Shown: positions 24,130 to 33,740 of the stretch, piece by piece
How positions within the stretch are numbered: position 1 is the first letter of the stretch
Layout: the number at the start of each line of letters is the position of its first letter
Assembly (NCBI RefSeq): GCF_004345365.1
Contig: NZ_SLVF01000003.1
Coordinates: 372,001-436,000, forward strand
Direction of reading: 5' to 3'
Origin: Kribbella sp. VKM Ac-2568
GTDB lineage: Bacteria; Actinomycetota; Actinomycetes; Propionibacteriales; Kribbellaceae
Length of the DNA: 64,000 nucleotides
Translations under genes and position numbers: made by a program
Notes under the pieces: model-generated
Told to the model about the DNA's origin: nothing
Databases searched by the model: none
Seen by the model: the letters and a program-made list of their open reading frames with translations, nothing else

Positions 24130-25292
24130 CAGGCTGCTCCGGGGAGGAGGTTGGGGTTGTGGAGTTTCAGGGTGTTGTCGGGGAGGAATTCGACGGCGGG
24201 GACGGTGGTGGCTTGGCCGTTGGGGAGGCGGGTGATTGTTCGGATCTCGGCGACTCGGCGTTGGCCGTCGGGGGTGCGGATCAGGTGGATGACCGCTTGC
24301 AAGGCAGACGAGATCTGGCTGTGGAGGGCGTCGCGGGTCAGGCCGGCCAGGGCGCCTAGAGCTTCCAGGCGGGCTGGTACGTCGGATGCGGAGTTCGCGT
24401 GGACTGTGCCGCAGCCGCCCTCGTGGCCGGTGTTCAACGCGCTGAGGAGGTCGACCACCTCCGCGCCTCGAACCTCGCCGACCACCAGGCGGTCAGGGCG
24501 CATTCGCAGGGCCTGGCGGACCAGGTCTCGCAACGTGATCTCGCCAGTGCCTTCGACATTGGGCGGACGGGCTTCCAGGCGGACCACGTGCGGGTGTTCG
24601 GGGCGGAGCTCGCTCGCGTCTTCGACCAGGACCAGCCGTTCAGAGGTGCTCACCAAGGACAGCAGGGAATTCAACAAAGTTGTCTTGCCTGTGCCGGTGC
24701 CTCCACTGATCAAGAAGGCGAGTCGGGCATCAAGCAAGTCCCGCAGTACACCTACGCCAGCAGGAGGAAGCGACCCGCAGGCGACCAGGTCTTCCAGGCC
24801 GAAGACCTTGCGCGAAGGGACCCGCAGAGACAGGCAGGTCCCTGGCGCCGCTACCGGTGAGAGAACGGCGTGGAACCGAGTCCCGTCGGCCAGGCGGACG
24901 TCCACGTAGGGAGTTGCGTCGTCCAGGCGGCGGCCGGCTGCGGCCGCGAGGCGGGTGGCCAGGCGTCTGACTGCTGACTCGTCGCCGGTTCGAAGGGCGA
25001 TCCGTTCGAGGCCGGAGCCGCGGTCGACGTAGACCTCGTTCGGGCCGTTGACGAGGATGTCGGTGATTCCTGGTTCCGAGAGGAGTCCGTCGAGTGGACC
25101 GGCACCAAGAGCCTCACGCCGTAGGGCAGCTACGACAGCCAGCACGGTGGAGTCGCCAAAGACCGCGCCATCCACTCGGAGGGCAGCGGCGACCCGTGCC
25201 GGGGTTGGCTCGGATCCCTGTGCAGCAAGGGTTCCACGGACTCGTTCGAGGAGATCGACAGGGACGCTCGCCCCGCCATCGAGCCACTTCAT
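24129..25292 (-). CDS. tadA: TadA/CpaF secretion ATPase
   Basis: This 387-residue ATPase powers pilus assembly. It has the N-terminal domain motif ITDILVNGPNEVYVDRGSGLE, Walker A FLISGGTGTGKTTLLNSLLS, Asp box LVEDASELRPEHPHVVRLEARPP (in part), Walker B RLVVGEVRGAEVVDLLSALNTG and His box GCGTVHANSASDVPARLEAL. It overlaps the CpaE-like gene by four bases and is followed directly by the TadB-like gene. Confidence 0.92.
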   Translation of the reverse strand: MKWLDGGASVPVDLLERVRGTLAAQGSEPTPARVAAALRVDGAVFGDSTVLAVVAALRREALGAGPLDGLLSEPGITDILVNGPNEVYVDRGSGLERIALRTGDESAVRRLATRLAAAAGRRLDDATPYVDVRLADGTRFHAVLSPVAAPGTCLSLRVPSRKVFGLEDLVACGSLPPAGVGVLRDLLDARLAFLISGGTGTGKTTLLNSLLSLVSTSERLVLVEDASELRPEHPHVVRLEARPPNVEGTGEITLRDLVRQALRMRPDRLVVGEVRGAEVVDLLSALNTGHEGGCGTVHANSASDVPARLEALGALAGLTRDALHSQISSALQAVIHLIRTPDGQRRVAEIRTITRLPNGQATTVPAVEFLPDNTLKLHNPNLLPGAA

Positions 25293-26443
25293 GCTGCCAT
25301 CAATCCGTAGAGCCCGAACAGATCGAGCAGCTCCGACGCAGCTCGGCCGAGAGCTCCCCGTGGCCGTGGATCGAAGCGGCCCTGATCCATCACCGTCGGC
25401 AGGTCTTTCTCGACACTCAGCTTCGCCGCCAGCGGTAGCGACAAGTGATCCGCGACATCGATCGCCGACAGGCCGTTGAGTCCAGGCTCGCGCGCGACAA
25501 CTCGCAGGTCGTTAGCAACCTCGCGAAGCGGCGCGACCAAACGAGCCGCCGCGGCGCAAGAACGTACGTCGCGAGGCACCACCACCAGCGTGGCGGTCGC
25601 GCGGACGAACGCTTCCTCAGCGGCGGGATCAGGTCGGCGAGGAAGGTCCACGACGACCAGATCACTGCTGCGTTGGGCCGCGCCAAGCACGGAACGCATG
25701 GCCTCGGGCGGCAGGGCGGCGACATCACCTCGATCCCACGACAGCACCGCGAGTCCGTCGATCAGCGGGAGTGCGGAACGGAGAGCCGCCGCGCTCACCC
25801 GGCCCGCCGCGTTGAGCAGCCCGGGCCATCGCGTACCGAGACCGCTCTCGCTTCCCAAGACGAGATCGATCCCGCCACCCAGTGGATCTCCATCGATCAG
25901 CATCGTCCGAAGACCACGCCTGCTCGAGGTCACCGCGACGGCCGATGCCAAGGTCGTCGCGCCTGCTCCCCCACACCCGCCGACGAAGGCGAGGGTGACG
26001 GCAGTGCGGACACCACCGTCCAGAGCGTCCGCGAACTTGTCGCCCAGAGCGCCCTCCGTATCGGGCAACAGGAACACTCCCTCGGCGCCGATCGCGAGCG
26101 CGCGCCGATAGACCTCGCCGTCGTCGGGATCCACGCCGGCCACGACGACACCTGAGCGGCGTACCGGTTGGGTACGGCCTAGGGGTTCGACCAGGTCCTG
26201 GCCGACGACCACGAGCGAGGTGGACTGCCAGTTGCGGCGTAGGCCCAGCAGGTCGCGCTCCACTCGCGGAACGACCTCGGCCGCGGCGGCGAGCCGCAGG
26301 AGGTCGTCGAGCAACAACTCGTCGGCGGTGGCCAACAGGACGGCAGAGCCCGGGCCCGCAGCGGCTGACGACGCGGACGACCAGGAGGGCAAGGAGGACG
26401 ACGGAGAGGAAGGCGGCGAAGGCGAAGAGGAAATGTTGTCCAT
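25289..26443 (-). CDS. CpaE-like septum-site/pilus localisation ATPase (Rv3660c type)
   Basis: From ATG 26443 the protein has 384 residues: a Ser/Pro-rich N-terminus, a receiver-like region (GSAVLLATADELLLDDLLRL) and a ParA/MinD-like domain with deviant Walker A FVGGCGGAGATTLASAVAV and MLIDGDPLGGGIDLVLG. The Lys of the usual KGGxGKT is replaced in part (GGAGATT), as in other members of this neighbourhood family. A TTG at 26530 could extend it. It heads the tadA-tadB-tadC operon and probably positions the pilus machine. Confidence 0.85.
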   Translation of the reverse strand: MDNISSSPSPPSSPSSSLPSWSSASSAAAGPGSAVLLATADELLLDDLLRLAAAAEVVPRVERDLLGLRRNWQSTSLVVVGQDLVEPLGRTQPVRRSGVVVAGVDPDDGEVYRRALAIGAEGVFLLPDTEGALGDKFADALDGGVRTAVTLAFVGGCGGAGATTLASAVAVTSSRRGLRTMLIDGDPLGGGIDLVLGSESGLGTRWPGLLNAAGRVSAAALRSALPLIDGLAVLSWDRGDVAALPPEAMRSVLGAAQRSSDLVVVDLPRRPDPAAEEAFVRATATLVVVPRDVRSCAAAARLVAPLREVANDLRVVAREPGLNGLSAIDVADHLSLPLAAKLSVEKDLPTVMDQGRFDPRPRGALGRAASELLDLFGLYGLMAA

Positions 26444-26635
26444 GCCGGAGAAAGTGCCGTTGTTTTGGGCGCCGGCAGTGACGAGCCCAAGACCTGTGGA
26501 GAACTGTCGGATATCCGTCAGGAGCGGCAATCCGCCATCGCGACCCGGCGACCTCAGCGCGGTGAAGGGCTACGGTTCGTTTCGAAGCGTCCTTAACTAA
26601 GTTTTCTTCCGGAACGCTCCGAACTCGTCCACTCG

Positions 26636-26652
26636 TGGACACCAGCTGGACA
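26636..26652 (+). promoter_or_regulatory. TGGACA direct repeat upstream of chitinase
   Basis: TGGACA occurs at 26636-26641 and 26647-26652, spaced one helical turn apart (11 bp), 38 bases before the chitinase ATG. Streptomyces chitinase promoters carry short direct repeats of similar style, so this may be a regulator site. The match is short. Confidence 0.3.
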
Positions 26653-26689
26653 ACCGTGCACTGCTCAGCTCCTACCGGAGGACCGCCCA

Positions 26690-28420
<1,731 letters not shown>

Positions 28421-28448
28421 TCACGTACCGCCCACTGATCGGAGCAAC

Positions 28449-30002
28449 ATGAAACGCAAGCACATGACGGTCGCGCTGGCCGCGATCGCAGCAGTAGTGG
28501 CATCCGTGCTCATCGCACCCGCGGCCCAGGCCGCCCCGGTGAGCGCGGCATTCACCAAGGTGTCCGACTGGGGTAGCGGCTTCGAGGGTAAGGTGACCGT
28601 CACCAACGGCACCACCAGCCCGCTCAGCACCTGGTCGATCGCACTGGACTTCCCGTCCGGCTACACGATCAGCAGCTCCTGGGACGCCCAGCGGACCAGC
28701 AGCGGCCTCACCCACACCTTCACTCCGCCCAGCTGGGCCGGACCGCTCGCACCCGGCGCCAGCGTCACCTTCGGCTTCAACGGCAACCCGGGCAACTTCC
28801 CGGGCATCGCCGCCTGCCGCTTGAACGGCGGCTCCTGCAGTGGCGGTGGAGGCGGCACAGTGCCCGGTGCACCTAGCGGACTCACCGGTACTTCGACCGC
28901 CTCGTCCGTGAGCCTCTCCTGGTCGGCAGCGAGCGGAGCCACCAGCTACAACGTCTACCGCAACGGTACGAAGGTGGGCACCCCGACGGGTACGTCGTAC
29001 ACGGACTCCGGGCTGACCGCGAACACGGCGTACAGCTACCAGGTCAGCGGCTCGAACAGTGCGGGGGAAGGCGCCAAGAGCGGCTCCGTCTCCGTCACGA
29101 CCAAGACCGGTGGCGGCGGCGATCCCGTCGGCACCCGCCGGGCCGCGCCGTACCTCTACATGGGCTGGGGCGATCCGCCGAACCCGGCGACGGTGATGAA
29201 CGCCACCGGCATCAAGTGGTTCACGATGGCCTTCATCCTGTCGTCGGGCGGCTGCAACCCGGCCTGGGACGGCGCACGTCCTCTGCAGGGCAGCGCCGAC
29301 GCCAACGCGATCGCGGCGATCCGAGCGGCCGGCGGCGACATCGTGCCGTCGATCGGCGGCTGGAGCGGCAACAAGCTCGGCCCGAACTGCAGCACGCCGG
29401 AAGCACTGGCCGGCGCGTACCAGCAGGTGATCAACGCCTACAACCTGAAGGCGATCGACGTCGACATCGAGAACTCCGACGAGTTCGAGAACGAGGTCGT
29501 CCAGGACCGCATCCTGAACGCGCTGAAGATCGTCAAGCAGAACAACCCCGGCATCCAGACGATCCTGACGTTCGGCACCTCGACCACCGGCCCGAACTAC
29601 TACGGCAACCGGCTGATCGAGCGGTCGGCGGCACTCGGCGCGAACGTCGACATCTTCACGCTGATGCCGTTCGACTTCGGCAGCGGCAACATCTACAACG
29701 ACACGGTCGGCGCGTCCCAGGGCCTGAACAACAAGCTGAAGGCCGTCTTCGGCTGGACCACCGCGCAGGCCTACGCCCACCAGGGCATCTCCGGCATGAA
29801 CGGCCTGTCCGACCAGCAGGAGCTGACCACCACGGCAACCTGGCAGAACATCACCAACTGGGCCAAGAGCAACGGACTCGCCCGGCTGGCGTTCTGGTCG
29901 GTGAACCGTGACCGCGGCTGCGCCGGTGGCGGCGTGGTCTCCAACTGCAGCGGTATCGCCCAGCCCGACTGGGAGTTCACCCGCATCACCGCCGGCTTCT
30001 GA
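28449..30002 (+). CDS. Secreted GH18 chitinase with CBM2 and fibronectin III modules
   Basis: This 517-residue protein has a signal peptide (MKRKHMTVALAAIAAV to AAQAA), then a CBM2 domain (about residues 33-133, with FEGKVTVTNG, WSIALDFPSG and PGASVTFGFNG). A Gly-rich linker leads to one FnIII domain (about 140-215). The GH18 domain follows (about 225-517) with IDVDIE, catalytic Glu341. It belongs to the ChiC/ChiD-like bacterial group. GGAG lies before the ATG. It is probably co-transcribed with the upstream chitinase and complements it with a different binding module. Confidence 0.94.
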   Translation: MKRKHMTVALAAIAAVVASVLIAPAAQAAPVSAAFTKVSDWGSGFEGKVTVTNGTTSPLSTWSIALDFPSGYTISSSWDAQRTSSGLTHTFTPPSWAGPLAPGASVTFGFNGNPGNFPGIAACRLNGGSCSGGGGGTVPGAPSGLTGTSTASSVSLSWSAASGATSYNVYRNGTKVGTPTGTSYTDSGLTANTAYSYQVSGSNSAGEGAKSGSVSVTTKTGGGGDPVGTRRAAPYLYMGWGDPPNPATVMNATGIKWFTMAFILSSGGCNPAWDGARPLQGSADANAIAAIRAAGGDIVPSIGGWSGNKLGPNCSTPEALAGAYQQVINAYNLKAIDVDIENSDEFENEVVQDRILNALKIVKQNNPGIQTILTFGTSTTGPNYYGNRLIERSAALGANVDIFTLMPFDFGSGNIYNDTVGASQGLNNKLKAVFGWTTAQAYAHQGISGMNGLSDQQELTTTATWQNITNWAKSNGLARLAFWSVNRDRGCAGGGVVSNCSGIAQPDWEFTRITAGF

Positions 30003-30009
30003 CCGGCAC

Positions 30010-30040
30010 GGCGGGCGGGGACCCCGAGTCCCCGCCCGCC
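30010..30040 (+). terminator. Terminator of the chitinase pair
   Basis: GGCGGGCGGGGAC (30010-30022) pairs perfectly with GTCCCCGCCCGCC (30028-30040) across a 5-base loop, starting 7 bases after the stop. The tail GTCGCCTTCC is weakly T-rich. Confidence 0.75.
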
Positions 30041-30110
30041 GTCGCCTTCCACTCCAGGCCTCGACCATCGCGAACCGGCAGTACTGCGATGCGCGCCCTG
30101 CCGGACGTGA

Positions 30111-30989
30111 TCAGCTCGGCAAAGCCTGCACGAAAGAGCGGAAGCGTTCGGCTGCCGGCGAGAGTTCCCCTCGCAACCGCCAGCTGAGGCCGATGTCACG
30201 GCGTGCGTCGACGCCCTCCAGGTTGACGGGAGTCGCGCCGCTGTCGGGATTCCGGACCGCGCCGGCCGGAAGGATGGCGACCCCAAGACCGGCCCCGACC
30301 AGGCGATCGATCGTCGTGAGGTCGGTCGACTCGAAGGCGACGTGCGGCGTGAAGCCGGCAGCCCGGCACAGATCGTCCGTGATGCGGCGAAACCCGAAGT
30401 CCGAGCGGACGGCAACGAAGGGTTCGTCGGCAGCCGCCGACAGGCTGACGCGTTCCGTCCCCGCCAACGGATGCCCAGCCGGCACGTAGAGACACAGCCG
30501 CTGGCGCTCGAGCAGACGCCAGCCGAACCTGTCCCGCGGCGGCCTCGGCCCGGTGATGGCCAGCTCGGCCTCCCCTGACTCCAGGTCGCGAACGATGTCG
30601 TGAGACGGCTCCTCCCGCAGCGCGAAGCGAACCCGGGGCGCGGTCGAGCGGAACGCCTTAAGCAGATCTGGCACCACCCCGGTGGCAACGGAGTGCAGGA
30701 AGGCGAGCCGCACCGTCCCGGCGTCAGGATCGAGCAGAGCGTCGATCCGCTGACGGGCGGTGTCGACCGCGGCTGTGCTCGCCCGAGCCGCCTCGAGTAC
30801 GACCCGGCCGTAGGGATTGAGCCGCAGCCCTCGGTGCTCGCGCTCGAACAACCGGGCGCCGAAGGCGTCCTCGACCCGGCGGAGTGCTCGCGACAACGTC
30901 GGCTGGCTGGTCCCGAGCGTGGCGGCCGCATCCGTCAGGTGCTCGGTCTCCGCAAGCACCACGAACCACCGCAGGTCTTCGACATGCAT
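30111..30989 (-). CDS. LysR-family transcriptional regulator
   Basis: This 292-residue protein has an N-terminal winged HTH (FVVLAETEHLTDAAATLGTSQ, then LSRALRRVEDAFGARLFER) and a C-terminal effector-binding domain with RLAFLHSVATGVVPDLLKAFR and VGAGLGVAILPAGA. It is divergent from an MFS exporter, with a perfect palindrome in the short shared promoter, so it very likely controls that exporter. The effector is unknown. Confidence 0.9.
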   Translation of the reverse strand: MHVEDLRWFVVLAETEHLTDAAATLGTSQPTLSRALRRVEDAFGARLFEREHRGLRLNPYGRVVLEAARASTAAVDTARQRIDALLDPDAGTVRLAFLHSVATGVVPDLLKAFRSTAPRVRFALREEPSHDIVRDLESGEAELAITGPRPPRDRFGWRLLERQRLCLYVPAGHPLAGTERVSLSAAADEPFVAVRSDFGFRRITDDLCRAAGFTPHVAFESTDLTTIDRLVGAGLGVAILPAGAVRNPDSGATPVNLEGVDARRDIGLSWRLRGELSPAAERFRSFVQALPS

Positions 30990-31032
30990 ACGGGAATCGT
31001 ATCGATCACCGCCGATCCCGACATTTTACGTA

Positions 31033-31049
31033 TGCCAGAACATCTGGCA
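31033..31049. promoter_or_regulatory. LysR-type operator, perfect palindrome
   Basis: TGCCAGA and TCTGGCA flank ACA, giving a perfect 7-bp inverted repeat. It sits 44 bases upstream of the LysR start on one side and 12 or 39 bases before the candidate MFS starts. It is a good match in layout to the T-N11-A core of LysR boxes. Confidence 0.6.
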
Positions 31050-31087
31050 CCGTCGAACGCATGCAGACACTGCCGGAGGCGACAGCC

Positions 31088-32347
31088 GTGCAGACCGGCT
31101 ACCGCCCAGGTGAGGCCGGCTACCGGAGGCTCTCGGTGGCTCTGTTCGCCGCAGGCCTGGCGACCTTCGCCATGCTCTACAGCACCCAGCCGCTCCTGCC
31201 CGAGCTGGCCCGCGTCTTCCAGGTCTCCCCCAGCCAGAGCGCCTTCAGTGTCTCCTTGGCCACACTCGGCCTGGGACTGGCATTGCTCGTCGCCGGCCCT
31301 GTCTCAGAGGTCCTCGGCCGCACCAAGCTGATGCGCTGGTCCGTGGGAGTAGCAGCAGCCATCGCTGTGCTCTGCACCCTCGCGCCTAACTGGACGACCC
31401 TCCTGGCACTGCGGGGTGTCCAGGGGATCGCACTGGCCGGACTGCCGGCTGTAGCCATGGCCTATCTCCGGGAAGAGGTCCACGCCGACAGCCACGCCCG
31501 AGCGAGTGGCCTCTACATCGCCGGAACCGCAGTGGGAGGTATGACCGGTCGCCTGGTGGCCGGCGGCCTCGCTGACCTGGGCGGCTGGCGTGCCGCGCTC
31601 GGTGGTATCGCCCTACTCGGCGTGATCTGCGCAGTACTCGTGGTCTTCCTCCTCCCGGACTCCCGGAACTTCATCCGGGCAACACCGAACCGGCAGACCA
31701 TCAGAGTCCTCAAAGACCCCGCGCTGCTCGCCCTCTACGGCATAGCCGCCACAGCCATGGGCGCGTTCGTCGCCATCTACAACGCGACCGGCTTCCGGCT
31801 GGCGGGAGCGCCGTACGGGCTGGGGCCCGGGTTGGCAGGGCTCGTCTTCGCTGTCTATTTGGTGGGGTCGGCGTCCTCGGCGACGGCGGGTCGGCTGGCC
31901 GACAGCTTCGGCCGCCGCGCGGTCGTGCCCATCGGATGCCTGGTGACGCTGGCAGGCGTCGCGATCACTCTCGCCGAGCCGTTGTCCATCGTGATCCTCG
32001 GCCTCGCGGTGATGACGGCCGGCTTCTTCGCGGTCCACGGCGTAGCGAGTGGCTGGGTCGCGGTCCGCGCCCACGCGGGTGGCGGAGGTACCGGCCAGGC
32101 CGCGAGCCTCTACCTGTTCGCCTACTACCTCGGCTCCTCGGTCTTCGGCGGCCTCGCCGGTACTGCGTGGACGCACGCCGCCTGGCCGGGTGTAGCCGCA
32201 GAGGCGGGTGCCCTTCTCCTCGTCACCCTCGTCCTGGCTCTCCTGCTGCGCCGGGTTCCGAGCCGCGCGGCCGACAGCCCTTCCCACCGGGGTGCACCTT
32301 CCCAGCGAAGTGCTCGTTCCCAGCCGGGTGCGAAACTGGCCGGGTGA
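31088..32347 (+). CDS. MFS transporter (DHA1-like exporter)
   Basis: This protein of about 419 residues has 12 predicted spans, SEVLGRTKLMRW as the loop 2-3 motif A variant and RLADSFGRRAVVPIG in the second half. It resembles YnfM/arabinose-efflux-type permeases. GTG 31088 has GGAGG 8 bases before it. An ATG at 31061 in the same frame has no ribosome site but would also be compatible. It is controlled by the divergent LysR gene. The polar C-terminal tail is Ser/Arg-rich. Its last four bases overlap the deacylase gene. Confidence 0.88.
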   Translation: MQTGYRPGEAGYRRLSVALFAAGLATFAMLYSTQPLLPELARVFQVSPSQSAFSVSLATLGLGLALLVAGPVSEVLGRTKLMRWSVGVAAAIAVLCTLAPNWTTLLALRGVQGIALAGLPAVAMAYLREEVHADSHARASGLYIAGTAVGGMTGRLVAGGLADLGGWRAALGGIALLGVICAVLVVFLLPDSRNFIRATPNRQTIRVLKDPALLALYGIAATAMGAFVAIYNATGFRLAGAPYGLGPGLAGLVFAVYLVGSASSATAGRLADSFGRRAVVPIGCLVTLAGVAITLAEPLSIVILGLAVMTAGFFAVHGVASGWVAVRAHAGGGGTGQAASLYLFAYYLGSSVFGGLAGTAWTHAAWPGVAAEAGALLLVTLVLALLLRRVPSRAADSPSHRGAPSQRSARSQPGAKLAG

Positions 32348-32793
32348 CGAAAGCAACCGAAGCAGCGGACGCACTCGGCCTGGCCTACGAGGTCACCAAG
32401 CACGGCCGGGTGAACTCGCTCGAGGAGGCGGCGGCCGCCCGCGGGATCGAACCGGCCAAGCTGATCAAAACCATCGTCGTGCGGCTGGCCGACGACGACT
32501 ACCGGTTCATCCTCGTCCCCGGCGACCGTGAGATCGCCTGGCCGAAGCTCCGCGCACTGCTCGGCGTCAACCGCATCTCGATGCCCGACGCCAACACCGC
32601 CCTCGACGTGACCGGCTACGTCCGCGGCACGATCACCCCGCTCGGCAGCACCAACGCCTGGCCGGTGATCGCCGACGAGCGCATCACCGGCACTATCTCG
32701 ATCGGCGGCGGCGACCACGGCGTCGGCATGACCGTGGACGCCCCGTCCCTGACCAAGGCGCTCAACGCCACGGTCGCGGACGTCACCGAATAG
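32344..32793 (+). CDS. YbaK/EbsC-type aminoacyl-tRNA deacylase
   Basis: From GTG 32344, which overlaps the MFS stop as GTGA, it encodes 149 residues: VNSLEEAAAARGIEPAKLIKTIVVR, GDREIAWPKLRALLG, GYVRGTITPLG and SIGGGDHGVGMTVDA. These are the YbaK motifs, including the Lys of the deacylation site (AKLIKT). The family hydrolyses mischarged Cys-tRNA(Pro) or related species. Translation is probably coupled to the exporter. A longer upstream frame is overlap with the MFS gene. Confidence 0.88.
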   Translation: MTKATEAADALGLAYEVTKHGRVNSLEEAAAARGIEPAKLIKTIVVRLADDDYRFILVPGDREIAWPKLRALLGVNRISMPDANTALDVTGYVRGTITPLGSTNAWPVIADERITGTISIGGGDHGVGMTVDAPSLTKALNATVADVTE

Positions 32794-32799
32794 CCACAC

Positions 32800-33726
32800 T
32801 CAAACAAGCAGTCCTCGCTGTCCCGCCCGCAGGCCGGCCTGGAAGCGGGTGGTGGCATCGAGGGCCTTCAGGATTCGTTGCATTCGTCGCTCGACAGTCC
32901 GCTGCGCGACCCCGAGCCGGCGGCCGATCGCCTGGTCGGTCAAGCCTGCGGCCGCCAGTGCCAGCAACTGCTGGTCCTCGAAGCTCAAAGGACCCTCCGA
33001 CGACGAAGGCGACAGCGAGGTCGCCTGCTGCCACAACAGCTCGAACAACCGCAGCAGTGCGTCCAACAGGCTCGACGGCCCGAGCTCGATCAGCTCCTGC
33101 CCGGTCTGCACCAACCCGGTACGCCGGTCCGCGACCACCAGCTTCAACGGCACACCACGGAGCATCCGGCAACGGGGACCCGCAGTACGGGCTGCTGCGA
33201 TCTCCTCCGGCTCTACGAGTGAGGCCATGTCGTAGATCGTCCGATAGGTCACGCCGTAAGCCCGGCGAGGTTCGATCGGCAACACCACGAACGGCGGCTT
33301 GTCGAGCACCAGTACTTCGCTCTGCGCGGTCTGCTGAGCCTGGTAGAACCGCTGGGCCATCGCCTGCGGCCCACGGATCACGGTGAACGGCCCGGCCTCC
33401 CGCTTGGAACGGAACTCCTCTGTGAGTACCGCGGCGTTCAGCCGGGCCTGGACGATCCCCTCCTGCTTGCGCAGCGCCAGCAGCTCCACCGCAGCCTCGG
33501 GGACCGCCGGGGTGTACCGGGCCGGGCGTCCCGACGTACGGGAGGCCAGGCCCAGCGACAGGAGTGATCTCAGATGCCGGGTCACCCGTGCCGTGGCCCA
33601 GCCCGTGTCTGCGACCAGGTCGGTCGCGGTGGCTTCCGGCCGGGCCAGAAGCACCCGGTAGAGCTGCTCGTCCTCTGAGCAGACACCGAGTGCTTCCAGC
33701 ACCGGAGCGGGGCGGTAGTTGTGCAC
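32800..33726 (-). CDS. TrmB-like/LuxR-type transcriptional regulator
   Basis: This 308-residue protein has an N-terminal winged helix (LYRVLLARPEATATDLVADTG, then TRHLRSLLSLGLASRTSGRPARY) of the TrmB style, a central phospholipase-D-like ligand domain and a C-terminal LuxR HTH (LLALAAAGLTDQAIGRRLGVA, then RTVERRMQRILKAL). GTG 33726 lies 14 bases past the stop of a chitinase on the same strand, so the two may form an operon. It could be a carbohydrate-responsive regulator of chitin genes. Confidence 0.82.
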   Translation of the reverse strand: MHNYRPAPVLEALGVCSEDEQLYRVLLARPEATATDLVADTGWATARVTRHLRSLLSLGLASRTSGRPARYTPAVPEAAVELLALRKQEGIVQARLNAAVLTEEFRSKREAGPFTVIRGPQAMAQRFYQAQQTAQSEVLVLDKPPFVVLPIEPRRAYGVTYRTIYDMASLVEPEEIAAARTAGPRCRMLRGVPLKLVVADRRTGLVQTGQELIELGPSSLLDALLRLFELLWQQATSLSPSSSEGPLSFEDQQLLALAAAGLTDQAIGRRLGVAQRTVERRMQRILKALDATTRFQAGLRAGQRGLLV

Positions 33727-33740
33727 GACCCGAGTCGCGA

